A stretch of DNA of 64,000 bases. Origin: Mesorhizobium japonicum MAFF 303099 (lineage in GTDB: Bacteria > Pseudomonadota > Alphaproteobacteria > Rhizobiales > Rhizobiaceae). The notes under the pieces are model-generated. The model was given only the letters and a program-made list of their open reading frames with translations, searched no databases and was not told the origin of the DNA. Position 1 is the first letter of the stretch. Every line of letters begins with the position of its first letter. The position numbers and the translations under genes were made by a program. This document shows, one piece after another, positions 56,111 to 64,000 of this stretch. The stretch covers positions 3,256,001 through 3,320,000 of the forward strand of contig NC_002678.2 in assembly GCF_000009625.1 (NCBI RefSeq). The letters run 5' to 3'.

Positions 56111-57586
56111 CTCATCCTTCCACGGATCCGCCACCCTAGGCCACACAGGCCGCCTCAGCTTCTTGTAATCCGTCACCGCCGGGTTGCTCGGATACGAACT
56201 CGGCGCGGTGACGTAGATGATCTCCGCCGCGATCGGCTCGAAGCCCGCATAGAAATGGTTGGTCGACTTGATCAGCAGCATATCCTTGCCCAGCGGATCG
56301 ACGCCGATATTGGAGAAAATGTCCGGCTCGAACGTCTGGGTGCGGTTGGTGTTGAGGATGATGTCGACCTCGGTGCCTTCGATGCGCACCAGCGCGGTCG
56401 GCCCGAGCGTCACCCGGCTCGGCCCGAAACTCTGCCAGCCCTCGGCAACGGCCTTCAGCACCTTGACGCGGGCGTCGATCGGTTCGCCCGCCTGCGGCCC
56501 GGCCTTGCCGCCGAAACGCAGGTCGATGACCGCGCCCTCGCCCGCCGCCAGGCAGAAGGTGACGGCGATCGGGTCCCAGATCGTCGCCACGCCGAATCTG
56601 TCGAGGCCGCGCGCCAGCATCTGCCGCAGCACGAAGGTGCCGTCGCCGGGAACGCCGCCGCCGGGATTGTCCCAGATGTCGGCGATGACCACCGGCTTGC
56701 CGGGTTTCTTGGCACGCACCGCGAGCGCCCGGTCGATGCCGTCGGCGGTATCGAGCATCGTCATCGCCGTCTTTTCGCGCAGTTCGTAGAGCTCGCGTCC
56801 CAGCAGCTCCGCCAACGCGTCGCCCCTGGCCTTGTCATTGTCGGTGACGACGAGGATGCGCGTGCCCATTTCCGGCACGTCGGCGGCCATGAAGCCGTGG
56901 ATGACGGAAACCGACAGCACGCCGTCCTTACCGTGCAGCGCCTTGATGCGGTCGACGAAGGAGCGCATCGGCTCGCGGCTGGTCGGCAGCACCTGGATCA
57001 TGCGGCAGTCGAAGGTCGAAATGACAGGCTTGATCTCGCCGCGCGCCGCGGCCAGCCCCAGCTCGACGACATGCTCGCCGCGTTCGTAGAAATCGGTGTG
57101 CGGGAATTCGAGGAAATAGGCCATGATGTCGGACGCCGCCACGCGCTTGGGCGTCAGGTGGCTGTGCGGATCGAATTCCGAGGCGATCACCACATCAGGC
57201 CCGACAATCGCCCGCACACGTTCCAGCAGATCGCCTTCGCAATCGTCATAGCCTTGCGCCACCATGGCGCCGTGCAGCCCGAGAATGACCGCGTCGACTG
57301 GCAACGCCGCCTTCAACTGATCGAGGATCTCGTCGCGCAGCGCCTCGAAGGTCTGCCGTTGCACCAGGCCGCCGGGCTCGGCCCAGGTCGCGGTGCCTTC
57401 GATCACGGTCAGCCCTTCCTTGGCCGCGCGCCGGCGCAAGGCGACGATCGGCGAAGAGCACAGCGTCGGCGTCTCCGGATGCCTGCCCGGTCCGGCATAG
57501 AAGGCCATCTCGAACGAGGCCCGGTCTGTCGGCACCGGCGAAAAAGTGTTGGTTTCCGTCGCCAGCGATGCGGTGAAGATGCGCAT
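56060..57586 (-). CDS. M81-family metallopeptidase (MlrC-like)
   Basis: A 508-residue protein of the M81/MlrC family, named from microcystin degradation; relatives are putative metallohydrolases of cyclic or linear peptides. FTASLATETNTFSPVPTDRA at the start, GLHGAMVAQGYDDCEGDLLE, SEFDPHSHLTPKR and ADIWDNPGGGVPGDGTF carry the conserved Asp, Glu and His residues. The last residues (PPSPLVGEGVAEGDG) are encoded by the REP-like repeat, and the TGA stop is inside its GGATGAG core, so the native C-terminus has been altered. It is the last gene of the ABC-transporter operon, 20 bp after a permease gene. Confidence 0.88.
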   Translation of the reverse strand: MRIFTASLATETNTFSPVPTDRASFEMAFYAGPGRHPETPTLCSSPIVALRRRAAKEGLTVIEGTATWAEPGGLVQRQTFEALRDEILDQLKAALPVDAVILGLHGAMVAQGYDDCEGDLLERVRAIVGPDVVIASEFDPHSHLTPKRVAASDIMAYFLEFPHTDFYERGEHVVELGLAAARGEIKPVISTFDCRMIQVLPTSREPMRSFVDRIKALHGKDGVLSVSVIHGFMAADVPEMGTRILVVTDNDKARGDALAELLGRELYELREKTAMTMLDTADGIDRALAVRAKKPGKPVVIADIWDNPGGGVPGDGTFVLRQMLARGLDRFGVATIWDPIAVTFCLAAGEGAVIDLRFGGKAGPQAGEPIDARVKVLKAVAEGWQSFGPSRVTLGPTALVRIEGTEVDIILNTNRTQTFEPDIFSNIGVDPLGKDMLLIKSTNHFYAGFEPIAAEIIYVTAPSSYPSNPAVTDYKKLRRPVWPRVADPWKDEAPPSPLVGEGVAEGDG

Positions 57587-57606
57587 GAAAACTCCGCGAT
57601 ATCAGG

Positions 57607-58431
57607 CTATTTGACAGCCCCGAGCGCCAATCCCCTGACGAGGTAACGCTGCAGCCAGATGAACAGGATCGCCACCGGCAGTGTCGCCAGCAGTGTCGCC
57701 GCCATGACGTGATGCCACTCGATCGTGTAGCGCCCGGCGACGAGCGAAAAGACCTGGATCGGCAGGGTGTAGCTCTCCTGGCTGCGCAGCATGGTCAACG
57801 CCACGACGAACTCGTTCCAGGCGTTGATGAAGGTGAAGATCGCCGTCACCGCGATCGCCGGCAGGCAGAGCGGCAGGAACACCTTGCGCAGGGTCAGCCA
57901 GCGGCCGGCGCCTTCCATCCAGGCGGCCTCTTCGAGGTCGCGCGGAATGGTGTCGAAATAGCTCTGCAGCATCCACACGGTGAAGGCGACGTTGAAAGCC
58001 ATGTAGATGAAGCCGAGTGCCGTCGTCGATTCGACCAGCCCCCAGGCGGCCATCAGCCGGAACAGGCCGAGCACCAGCACGATCGGCGAAATCATCTGCG
58101 AGATCAAAAGGAACTGGCGGAAGGCACCGTAGCCGGCAAAGCGAAAGCGCGACATAGCGTAGGCTGCGGGGACGGAGATGAGGATGGCGCCGACCGTGGC
58201 GATGATCGAGACATAGAGCGAATTGGCCAGCGCCTGGCCGAAGCCGGTCGCCACCCACATGTCGGAGAAGTTGGACCAGCGGAACTCGCTTGGCCACCAT
58301 GTCGGCGACAGTACCTCCTGCCTTGGCTTGACCGCGGTGAGGAACATCACCGCGAAGGGAAAGATCGTCACCACGATCAGCGGCGCCAAAAGCAGCCAGG
58401 CGATGATGGTGCGTTTGAGTTTGCTGGTCAT
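57607..58431 (-). CDS. Carbohydrate ABC transporter permease (MalG-like)
   Basis: A 274-residue inner-membrane permease of the CUT1 type with six helices. The EAA loop, [22 protein letters not shown], contacts the ATPase. [16 protein letters not shown] residues after helix 1 and [15 protein letters not shown] near the end are typical of MalG homologues. ATG 58431 overlaps the upstream permease stop by 4 bp (ATGA), so the pair is coupled. The longer frame through the upstream gene is a shadow. Confidence 0.93.
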   Translation of the reverse strand: MTSKLKRTIIAWLLLAPLIVVTIFPFAVMFLTAVKPRQEVLSPTWWPSEFRWSNFSDMWVATGFGQALANSLYVSIIATVGAILISVPAAYAMSRFRFAGYGAFRQFLLISQMISPIVLVLGLFRLMAAWGLVESTTALGFIYMAFNVAFTVWMLQSYFDTIPRDLEEAAWMEGAGRWLTLRKVFLPLCLPAIAVTAIFTFINAWNEFVVALTMLRSQESYTLPIQVFSLVAGRYTIEWHHVMAATLLATLPVAILFIWLQRYLVRGLALGAVK

Positions 58432-59297
58432 GCGCGCTGCTCCCGCATCGCCAACCGCACATAGATCATGGTGAAGACCAGCAATATGGCGAACATCACC
58501 AGCGACACCGCCGAGGCCTCGCCCAGTTTGCCGATGCGGAAGGCGAGCTTGTAGAGGTGGGTGACCAGGATGTCGGTCGAGTTGGCCGGCCCGCCCTGCG
58601 TCATCACCCAGATGATCGGGAAGGAGTTGAAGACGTAGATGGTGTTGAGCACGATGGCGATGTTGATGAACGGCTTCAGCAGCGGAAAGGTGATCTCGCG
58701 GAACTGCTGCAGCGGCGTGGCGCCCTCGAGCGCCGCCGCCTCGTAGAGATCGTCCGGGATCGACGACAGGCCGCCGAGGAAGATCGTCGTGGTGAACGGC
58801 ACCGTCACCAATATGCCGATCAGCACCTGCATCGGGAACGCCGTCTCGGCGCTGGCCAGCCACTGGATGTTGTGGTCGATCAGGCCAAGGCCGAGCAGCG
58901 CCGAATTCAGCATGCCGCTTTCGCCGCTGAGCGCCCAGCGCCAGACCACGGCCGTCATGGTCAGCGACACCGCCCAGGGCAGCATGATGATGACGCGGGC
59001 AAGGCCGCGGCCGTAGAAATCGGTGTTGAGGATCATCGCCACCGGCACCGACAAAAGCAGCGCACCGCCGACCACCAGCACGGTCCACACACCGGTGCGC
59101 CAGAGTGCCGCGACGAAGTCGGGATCGGCGGCAAGCGACGCGAAATTGGCAAGGCCGCTGAACTCGCGCAACTGGCCGAAGCGGTTGACGTCATGCGTCG
59201 AGATCTGGATGAGGTCCCAGACCGGCCAGAAGATGACGACCGCCGCCAGGAACAGGCTGGGCAAGGTCAGGAGATAGGGCAGGAAACGATTTTGCAT
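58428..59297 (-). CDS. Carbohydrate ABC transporter permease (MalF-like)
   Basis: A 289-residue permease with six helices that pairs with the MalG-like protein. It has [20 protein letters not shown] as helix 1, and the EAA loop [22 protein letters not shown]. The C-terminal [20 protein letters not shown] is the classic CUT1 signature. The substrate is not evident. It lies 97 bp after the solute-binding protein gene, with a strong hairpin in the gap. Confidence 0.93.
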   Translation of the reverse strand: MQNRFLPYLLTLPSLFLAAVVIFWPVWDLIQISTHDVNRFGQLREFSGLANFASLAADPDFVAALWRTGVWTVLVVGGALLLSVPVAMILNTDFYGRGLARVIIMLPWAVSLTMTAVVWRWALSGESGMLNSALLGLGLIDHNIQWLASAETAFPMQVLIGILVTVPFTTTIFLGGLSSIPDDLYEAAALEGATPLQQFREITFPLLKPFINIAIVLNTIYVFNSFPIIWVMTQGGPANSTDILVTHLYKLAFRIGKLGEASAVSLVMFAILLVFTMIYVRLAMREQRA

Positions 59298-59340
59298 CGG
59301 CTGGCCTGGCTGGCGAATCCAAAATTCGCATCTGCAAGAT

Positions 59341-59374
59341 GTGGCGCGCCCCGCCTGAGTCTGGGGCGCGCCAC
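59341..59374 (-). promoter_or_regulatory. Intercistronic stem-loop after the binding-protein gene
   Basis: A perfect 12-bp stem, GTGGCGCGCCCC/GGGGCGCGCCAC, with a 10-nt loop lies 20 bp after the solute-binding protein stop and 43 bp before the first permease start. No U-run follows on the minus strand. Such structures in ABC operons stabilise the binding-protein message or partly end transcription, giving more binding protein than permease. Confidence 0.65.
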
Positions 59375-59394
59375 GGGGCGCAGGGAGATACGCC

Positions 59395-60621
59395 CTATTT
59401 CTTCAGCACTGCATTGGCCTTCGCCGCCGCGTCCTTCAGGCCTGCCTCGGGGTCGCCGCCGAGATAGATCTTCTGCATGGCGTCGGACGTGATCTGGGCG
59501 ATCTCTTCCCAACCCGGAATGACCGGCGCGAAGCGGGCGTCGGGCAGCAGCGCGGTGAAGGCGGCGAGATCGGCATTGTTGACGTAATAGTCCATCTTGG
59601 CCTCTTCCTTGTTCACCGGCAGGAAGCCTTCGCCTTGCGTGAACTTGGCGCGCTGTTCCGTGGTGAACAGGAAGTCGAGCAGCTTCCAGGCCTCATCCTT
59701 GTTCTTGGAATTCTTGAACATGATGATGGAATCCGTGACGCCATAGGTGCCCCGCGCGCCGGTCGGACCGGCCGGAATGGCCGCCACGCCGTATTTCAGC
59801 TTCGGCGCTTCGTCCTTGATCTGGTTGGACAGGAAGGGTGCGGTGATCATCATGCCGACCTTGCCCTGCTTGAACAGGTTCTGCACGTCTTCGCGGTTGT
59901 TGGAAGTGACGCCGGGCTCGGTCAGCCCCTCATCGATCATCGACTTGTACAGCTTTGCGGCTTCGAGCGCGCCCGGCGTCCCGAGGCCCGACGTGCCGTC
60001 CTTGTTGAGGATCTCGGTGCCTTGCGACCACATGGCGTAGTAGTAATAGACGTCGGTCTCGATCTCCTTGCCCTGCAGGCCGAAGCCGAAGGACCCCAAC
60101 GCCTTGATCTTGCGCGCATCGTCCTGCAGCTCGGTCCAGGTCGCCGGCGGCTTGGCGATGCCGGCCTTCTCGAACAGCTCCTTGTTGTAATAGAGCGCGC
60201 GCGCCGAAGCGGCGATCGGCAGGCCGTAGGTCTTGCCGTCCATGATCGAGGGCGACAGGAAGGTGTCGATGAAGCGGCCCTTGAAGTCAGGCTTGATGTA
60301 GCTGTCAAGCGGTTCGGCGACGTCCTGCTGGACGAAGTCGATCAGCCAGCGCGTGCCGATGATCGACAGGTCAGCATTGGTGCCGGCGGTGATGTCGGTG
60401 GTCAGCTTCTGCAAGAGCACATCCCACGGCACGACCTCGAACTTTATGGTGATGCCGGGGTTCTTGGCCTCGAATTCCTTCTTCACCGCTTCGAAATACG
60501 GACCGGTCTTGGCGCTGTATTCGGCGACGGTGACGCGCACTTCACCCGCATTCGCCTGCGCCGCGAAGGCCAGCATGCTCATTCCGGCCATCAGGCCGAC
60601 AGTCCATTTGGCAAGGCTCAT
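59395..60621 (-). CDS. ABC transporter substrate-binding protein, family 1
   Basis: A 408-residue periplasmic binding protein of the CUT1/MalE type. The signal peptide ends near QANAG (about residue 26), and [20 protein letters not shown] is the typical family 1 early motif. [17 protein letters not shown] residues lie near the end. No lipobox, so it is soluble. The ligand cannot be told: sugars are usual for the family, but the neighbouring M81 peptidase raises a peptide-like or amino-sugar ligand as a possibility. First gene of the minus-strand operon. Confidence 0.92.
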   Translation of the reverse strand: MSLAKWTVGLMAGMSMLAFAAQANAGEVRVTVAEYSAKTGPYFEAVKKEFEAKNPGITIKFEVVPWDVLLQKLTTDITAGTNADLSIIGTRWLIDFVQQDVAEPLDSYIKPDFKGRFIDTFLSPSIMDGKTYGLPIAASARALYYNKELFEKAGIAKPPATWTELQDDARKIKALGSFGFGLQGKEIETDVYYYYAMWSQGTEILNKDGTSGLGTPGALEAAKLYKSMIDEGLTEPGVTSNNREDVQNLFKQGKVGMMITAPFLSNQIKDEAPKLKYGVAAIPAGPTGARGTYGVTDSIIMFKNSKNKDEAWKLLDFLFTTEQRAKFTQGEGFLPVNKEEAKMDYYVNNADLAAFTALLPDARFAPVIPGWEEIAQITSDAMQKIYLGGDPEAGLKDAAAKANAVLKK

Positions 60622-60684
60622 CTGATCTCTCCCATTGTTCCGCGCATTTGCGCTCCTTGCGCCGATGGCTGGCGCAAGATTTAT

Positions 60685-60714
60685 GTGACTTTCCTACATT
60701 ATCGAGGAATTCAC
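60685..60714. promoter_or_regulatory. Candidate RpiR operator in the divergent promoter region
   Basis: GTGACTTTCCT (60685-60695) and AGGAATTCAC (60705-60714) form an interrupted dyad around 9 bp, offset by one base. It sits midway between the divergent binding-protein and SDR genes in a 181-bp gap that is more AT-rich than its flanks. The RpiR protein encoded downstream is the likely ligand. Confidence 0.45.
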
Positions 60715-60802
60715 GGCATGCAAGCGGATTATCATGTTGCTTAATTACATTCTTTTCAGTAGCCTGCCGGCATCTGCCTGACCTGCGGGAGGAGCAAGCG
60801 CC

Positions 60803-61573
60803 GTGGTTTCGAAAGCCGAATTCGAAGGCCGCACTGTCGTCGTCACCGGTGCCGGCGGCGGCCTTGGCTCGGCGATCGTCGCATTGCTGGCCGGAAGGGG
60901 CGCCCGAGTGGTCGGCTGCGACCAGTCGCAGGAGGCGCTGGCAAGCCCGCACCTTGCCTCGCGCCATGTCTTCAACCTTCTCGACAGGGCTTCGATCGAG
61001 GCGGGGATCGCCGCCGTGCTGGACAAGGACGGCGTGCCCGACATCCTGATCAACAATGCCGGCTGGACGCGCGCCGAGACGATTTCCGCGCTCGATGCCG
61101 ACAGGATCGAACACGAGCTCGACCTCAATCTGACCGGGGTGATGATGTTCGCCGACCCTATCGCCAAGGCAATGGCGGCGCGCGGCTCGGGCAGCGTCGT
61201 CTTCATCTCCTCCGTCAACGCCATCGCGCATTTCGGCAATCCGGCCTACGCCGCGGCCAAGGCCGGCATCAACGCCTATGCCAAATCGATCGCCGTCGAA
61301 CTCGGCCGCCGTGGCGTACGCGCCAATGTCGTCTGCCCCGGATCGATCCGCACCGCCGCCTGGGACCATCGCCTGGCCAAGGATCCGGAAATCCTGGGCA
61401 AGCTCAAGCGGCTCTACCCACTCGGCCGCATCGTCGACGCCTCGGAAGTGGCGGAAGCCGTGGCTTTCCTTGCATCCGACCGCGCCTCGGGCATAACAGG
61501 CGTGGTGATGCCCGTGGATGCCGGACTGACCGCCGGCTGCCTGCCGTTCATCGACGACATATTGGGAGCGTGA
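60803..61573 (+). CDS. SDR-family oxidoreductase
   Basis: A 256-residue classical short-chain dehydrogenase. TGAGGGLG binds the cofactor, NNAG is intact, and the Ser-Tyr-Lys triad is in FISSVNAIAHFGNPAYAAAK. A sugar or hydroxy-acid dehydrogenase role fits its place with an ABC importer. It starts at GTG 60803 behind GGGAGGAG. The stop lies 2 bp before the ATPase ATG, so the genes are coupled. It is divergent from the binding-protein operon. Confidence 0.9.
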   Translation: MVSKAEFEGRTVVVTGAGGGLGSAIVALLAGRGARVVGCDQSQEALASPHLASRHVFNLLDRASIEAGIAAVLDKDGVPDILINNAGWTRAETISALDADRIEHELDLNLTGVMMFADPIAKAMAARGSGSVVFISSVNAIAHFGNPAYAAAKAGINAYAKSIAVELGRRGVRANVVCPGSIRTAAWDHRLAKDPEILGKLKRLYPLGRIVDASEVAEAVAFLASDRASGITGVVMPVDAGLTAGCLPFIDDILGA

Positions 61574-61575
61574 CC

Positions 61576-62643
61576 ATGACCGACGTCCTGTTTCGCAACC
61601 TGTCGAAATCCTTCGGCCAACACCGGATCCTCGAGGACATCAACCTCGACATCAAGACCGGCGAGTTCGTGGTGCTGGTCGGCCCGTCCGGCTGCGGCAA
61701 GTCGACCTTGCTGCGCATGCTGGCCGGCCTGGAGACGATCAGTTCCGGCGACCTCATGATCGGCGGCACGCGGGCCAACGATTTGCCACCACAGCAGCGC
61801 AACATCGCCATGGTGTTCCAGTCCTATGCGCTGTTCCCGCATCTGAAAGCCTCGGACAATATCGGCTTCGGGCCGAAGATCCGTGGCGAGAGCCGCGCCG
61901 CGATCGATGACAAGGTCAAGAAGGCCTCCGGGGTGCTCAACCTCTTCTCCTATCTCGACCGCTATCCCCGCCAGCTCTCGGGCGGCCAGCGTCAGCGCGT
62001 CGCCATGGGCCGCGCCATCGTGCGCGAGCCGTCAGTGTTCCTGTTCGACGAGCCGCTCAGCAACCTCGACGCACAGTTGCGCGTGCAGATGCGCACCGAG
62101 ATAAAGGCGCTGCACCAACGGCTGAAATCGACCATCGTCTATGTCACCCACGACCAGATCGAGGCCATGACCATGGCCGACCGCATCGTCGTGATGGACC
62201 GCGGCCGGATCCAGCAGGCCGGCCCCCCGCTCGAGCTTTATGACCGGCCGGCCAACAAGTTCGTCGCCGGCTTTCTTGGCTCGCCGTCGATGAGCTTTGT
62301 CTCCGGCGCCCTCAAGGCGACGCCCGGGAAAAGCTGGTTCGAATCGGCCGGCGGCGGACGGCTTGCGCTTGCCGGCAAGGCGGCGCCGGCTGGCAATGCG
62401 GTGGAGGCCGGCATCCGGCCCGAGCACTTCATCATCGGCGAGGCCGCCGATGCCATGGCGCTCAAGGTGGATGTCGTCGAGCCGACGGGCTCCGAAACCC
62501 ATGTCTATGGCGCCATCGGCACGGATACGGTACGCGCCGTGTTCCGCGACAGGGTGCCGGTAAAGCCGGGCGACCTGCTGCCGGTCTCGGTCGATCCCGG
62601 CAACATCCATCTGTTCGACAAGGCGACGGGCCTGCCGCTATAA
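61576..62643 (+). CDS. ABC transporter ATP-binding protein, UgpC/MalK type
   Basis: A 355-residue ATPase that powers the CUT1 importer. Walker A GPSGCGKST, Q-loop VFQSYALFPH, signature LSGGQRQRVAMGRAIV and Walker B VFLFDEPLSNLDAQL are all intact. The C-terminal TOBE/MalK regulatory domain spans about residues 235-350. I use ATG 61576; a GTG at 61570 overlapping the SDR stop is possible. It supplies the ATPase missing from the divergent permease operon, so both arms form one transport system. Confidence 0.93.
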   Translation: MTDVLFRNLSKSFGQHRILEDINLDIKTGEFVVLVGPSGCGKSTLLRMLAGLETISSGDLMIGGTRANDLPPQQRNIAMVFQSYALFPHLKASDNIGFGPKIRGESRAAIDDKVKKASGVLNLFSYLDRYPRQLSGGQRQRVAMGRAIVREPSVFLFDEPLSNLDAQLRVQMRTEIKALHQRLKSTIVYVTHDQIEAMTMADRIVVMDRGRIQQAGPPLELYDRPANKFVAGFLGSPSMSFVSGALKATPGKSWFESAGGGRLALAGKAAPAGNAVEAGIRPEHFIIGEAADAMALKVDVVEPTGSETHVYGAIGTDTVRAVFRDRVPVKPGDLLPVSVDPGNIHLFDKATGLPL

Positions 62644-62681
62644 GGCCGAGAAGGCAACGGCATGAAGACGAAACAACAAAC

Positions 62682-63563
62682 ATGAAGACGCCGGCCGACA
62701 TCATCACGCGGCTGCAACTGATGTCGCAGGACGGCACCAAGTCGGACCGCCGGTTGGCCGGCCTTGTGCTGTCCGATCTCGATTTCGCTTCCAAGGCGGC
62801 AATCTCGGAGATTGCCGCGCGCGTCGGCGTCAGCGAACCGACGGTGACGCGCTTTTGCCGCAATCTCGGCTGCGAGGGCCTGCGCGACTTCAAATTTTAC
62901 CTGGCCCAGGCCATCGCCATTGGCGGCCAGTATCTGTCGCCCGAACCGCTGAGCCGCGACGCGCGTGAGCAACGCATCGCCTCGGCCATCACCGAAGCGG
63001 CGATCTCTGCCATCCAGCGCGCCAGCGAGAACCTCGACATGACGACGCTGGTCGCCGTCGCCCAGCGGCTTGCGACGTCGGGCAATGTGCTGTGCATCGG
63101 CTCTGGCGGCATCTCCTCGATGATGGCGACCGAGATGCAGAACCGGCTGTTCCGGCTCGGCCTGCCGGTGCTGGCGCAGATCGACGGCCAGCTGCAGCGC
63201 ATGTATGCCGCCGTTGCCACGCCAGAAACCACGCTGGTCGCCTTTTCGGTGTCCGGCTATGCGCGCTCGGTCATCGAGGCGGTGCAGGTCGCCCAGCAAT
63301 ATGGCGCCACCACGGTCGCCATCACCGCGCCCGATTCGGCGCTGGCCAAGGCCGCCGACACGGTCATCCATTTGCAGCCGCTCGAGGACGGCAACATCTA
63401 CAAGCCGACATCGTCGCGCTACGCGCTGCTGGCGATCGTCGACATGATCGTCACCTCGGTTGCCGAGACGCGCGGTCCGAAAGTGCTGGAGAATTTGCGC
63501 CGCATCAAGCAGAGCGTGAACACGCTCAAGGTCGACGACCCAAGGCTGCCACTAGGGGATTGA
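62682..63563 (+). CDS. MurR/RpiR-family transcriptional regulator
   Basis: A 293-residue regulator with an N-terminal HTH_6 domain (SKAAISEIAARVGVSEPTVT, about residues 38-57) and a C-terminal SIS sugar-isomerase domain (LCIGSGGISSMMATEMQNRL; LVAFSVSGYARSVIEAVQVA). SIS domains of this family sense sugar phosphates, which suggests that the transported ligand is a sugar or amino sugar. Last gene of the plus-strand arm, 38 bp after the ATPase gene; likely local regulator of the whole cluster. Confidence 0.92.
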   Translation: MKTPADIITRLQLMSQDGTKSDRRLAGLVLSDLDFASKAAISEIAARVGVSEPTVTRFCRNLGCEGLRDFKFYLAQAIAIGGQYLSPEPLSRDAREQRIASAITEAAISAIQRASENLDMTTLVAVAQRLATSGNVLCIGSGGISSMMATEMQNRLFRLGLPVLAQIDGQLQRMYAAVATPETTLVAFSVSGYARSVIEAVQVAQQYGATTVAITAPDSALAKAADTVIHLQPLEDGNIYKPTSSRYALLAIVDMIVTSVAETRGPKVLENLRRIKQSVNTLKVDDPRLPLGD

Positions 63564-63588
63564 GAGGGCGAGCGCGCCGGGCGAAGAC

Positions 63589-63732
63589 CCCCTCACCCGG
63601 ATTGCCAACCGAATTGCAAAGGGCAATTCAGGACAATCCGACCCTTCCCCGAGGGGAGAGGAGGTAGCCAGCGCCGGCGCTTTCCTCGTCTCCCCCACGG
63701 GGAGAAGGTGGCCGCGAAGCGGCCGGATGAGG
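63589..63732. repeat. REP-like repeat cluster downstream of the RpiR gene
   Basis: Several palindromes in a row: GAATTGCAAAGGGCAATTC, CCTTCCCCGAGGGGAGAGG, GCGCCGGCGC, CTCCCCCACGGGGAG and GGCCGCGAAGCGGCC followed by the core GGATGAG at 63725-63731. It has the layout of the repeats beside the IS110 pair, but its GGATGAG is followed by GAGG rather than IS DNA, so it is an unoccupied site. Confidence 0.75.
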
Positions 63733-63756
63733 AGGCACCGCCTAGCAGAGCTAGGC

Positions 63757-64000
63757 TCAGCCGAGCGCCTCGACGCGCTGCGCCAGCGCCTCCGGATCAC
63801 CCACGATGCGCACAGTCTTCAGCCGGCTCGTGCCGCCGGCAACCACCGAAACGGACGATGCCGGCACGCCCAGCGTCTTGGCGACCAGTCTCTCCAGCGC
63901 TTGATTGGCGGCGCCGTTTTCCGGCACGGCGCGGACCCGTGCCTTCAAATGGCTTCGCCCGTCCGCCGATGTTTCGACGCCTTCCAACCTGTCCAGGGAA
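63757..64000 (-). CDS. DUF167/YggU family protein (5' end cut by window edge)
   Basis: The C-terminal 80 or so residues of a small DUF167 (YggU-like) protein. GRSHLKARVRAVPENGAANQ then LERLVAKTLGVPASSVSVV, and a GGTSRLKTVRIVGD stretch match the family core. Full members have about 100 residues, so roughly 20 N-terminal residues lie outside. The family has no assigned function, although YggU structures are known. It is convergent with the RpiR gene. Confidence 0.8.
   Translation of the reverse strand, partial: SLDRLEGVETSADGRSHLKARVRAVPENGAANQALERLVAKTLGVPASSVSVVAGGTSRLKTVRIVGDPEALAQRVEALG

Overview
The window is high-GC alphaproteobacterial chromosome, most likely Mesorhizobium or a close relative in the Hyphomicrobiales. 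This rests on gene content and order (leuS-lptE, yggS, acs, htpX-rsmB-heparinase-purH, the large NAD-glutamate dehydrogenase, typA, lemA/TPM) and on many short GC-rich intergenic palindromes typical of rhizobial genomes. Genus assignment is inference; no rRNA or tRNA gene was seen. Most of the window is ordinary core and metabolic sequence, with an accessory patch at about 53.7-56.1 kb.

Layout. 0-5.5 kb: partial ftsK, lptE, leuS (minus) and divergent yggS. 5.6-11.6 kb: a frameshifted aldo/keto reductase, a LysR regulator divergent from an MFS exporter, a secreted SGNH hydrolase and an intact aldo/keto reductase. 11.6-20.5 kb: usg, acsA-MOSC, cyclopropane fatty acid synthase, a tiny highly structured transcription unit (16.5-16.7 kb), a TadG-like vWA protein, a transglutaminase-like protein, a HAD phosphatase and an SDHAF4-like protein. 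20.5-33.2 kb: htpX-rsmB-heparinase-purH, a UMF1-type MFS protein and the 1604-residue NAD-GDH. 33.3-44.9 kb: an AhpD-like protein, a YciI-like protein, a LysE exporter, an atypical secreted phosphoesterase, a zinc/S4-like DUF1062 protein, typA, phoD, a TetR-MFS pair, ppa and a GNAT. 45-53.7 kb: three TPM-domain genes with lemA, then pdxY-DUF429, carbonic anhydrase and an M3 oligopeptidase. 53.7-56.1 kb: two IS110-family elements head to head, each abutting a palindromic repeat. 56-63.6 kb: a CUT1-type ABC importer with an M81 metallopeptidase, an SDR and an RpiR regulator, arranged as one divergent locus. A partial DUF167 gene closes the window.

The most interesting signals are non-coding. 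(1) The two IS110 elements have equal lengths (about 1157 and 1158 bp by my boundaries). Their 5' non-coding ends share the same layout (guide-like motif, then stem-loop, at matching distances from the transposase start). Both carry CCGTGGATGAGC, which contains the GGATGAG core of the palindromic repeat each element abuts. This fits IS110 bridge-RNA targeting of REP-like repeats. One of the two transposases has Thr where the catalytic Ser is expected. (2) A stand-alone unit at 16.5-16.7 kb has a 23-codon ORF behind a 15-nt perfect match to the 16S rRNA 3' tail, followed by a branched hairpin and a terminator. (3) Two ~170-bp intergenic palindromes share an identical 39-bp core but have unrelated, self-complementary arms; a half copy lies near 20.2 kb, and all three abut stop codons.
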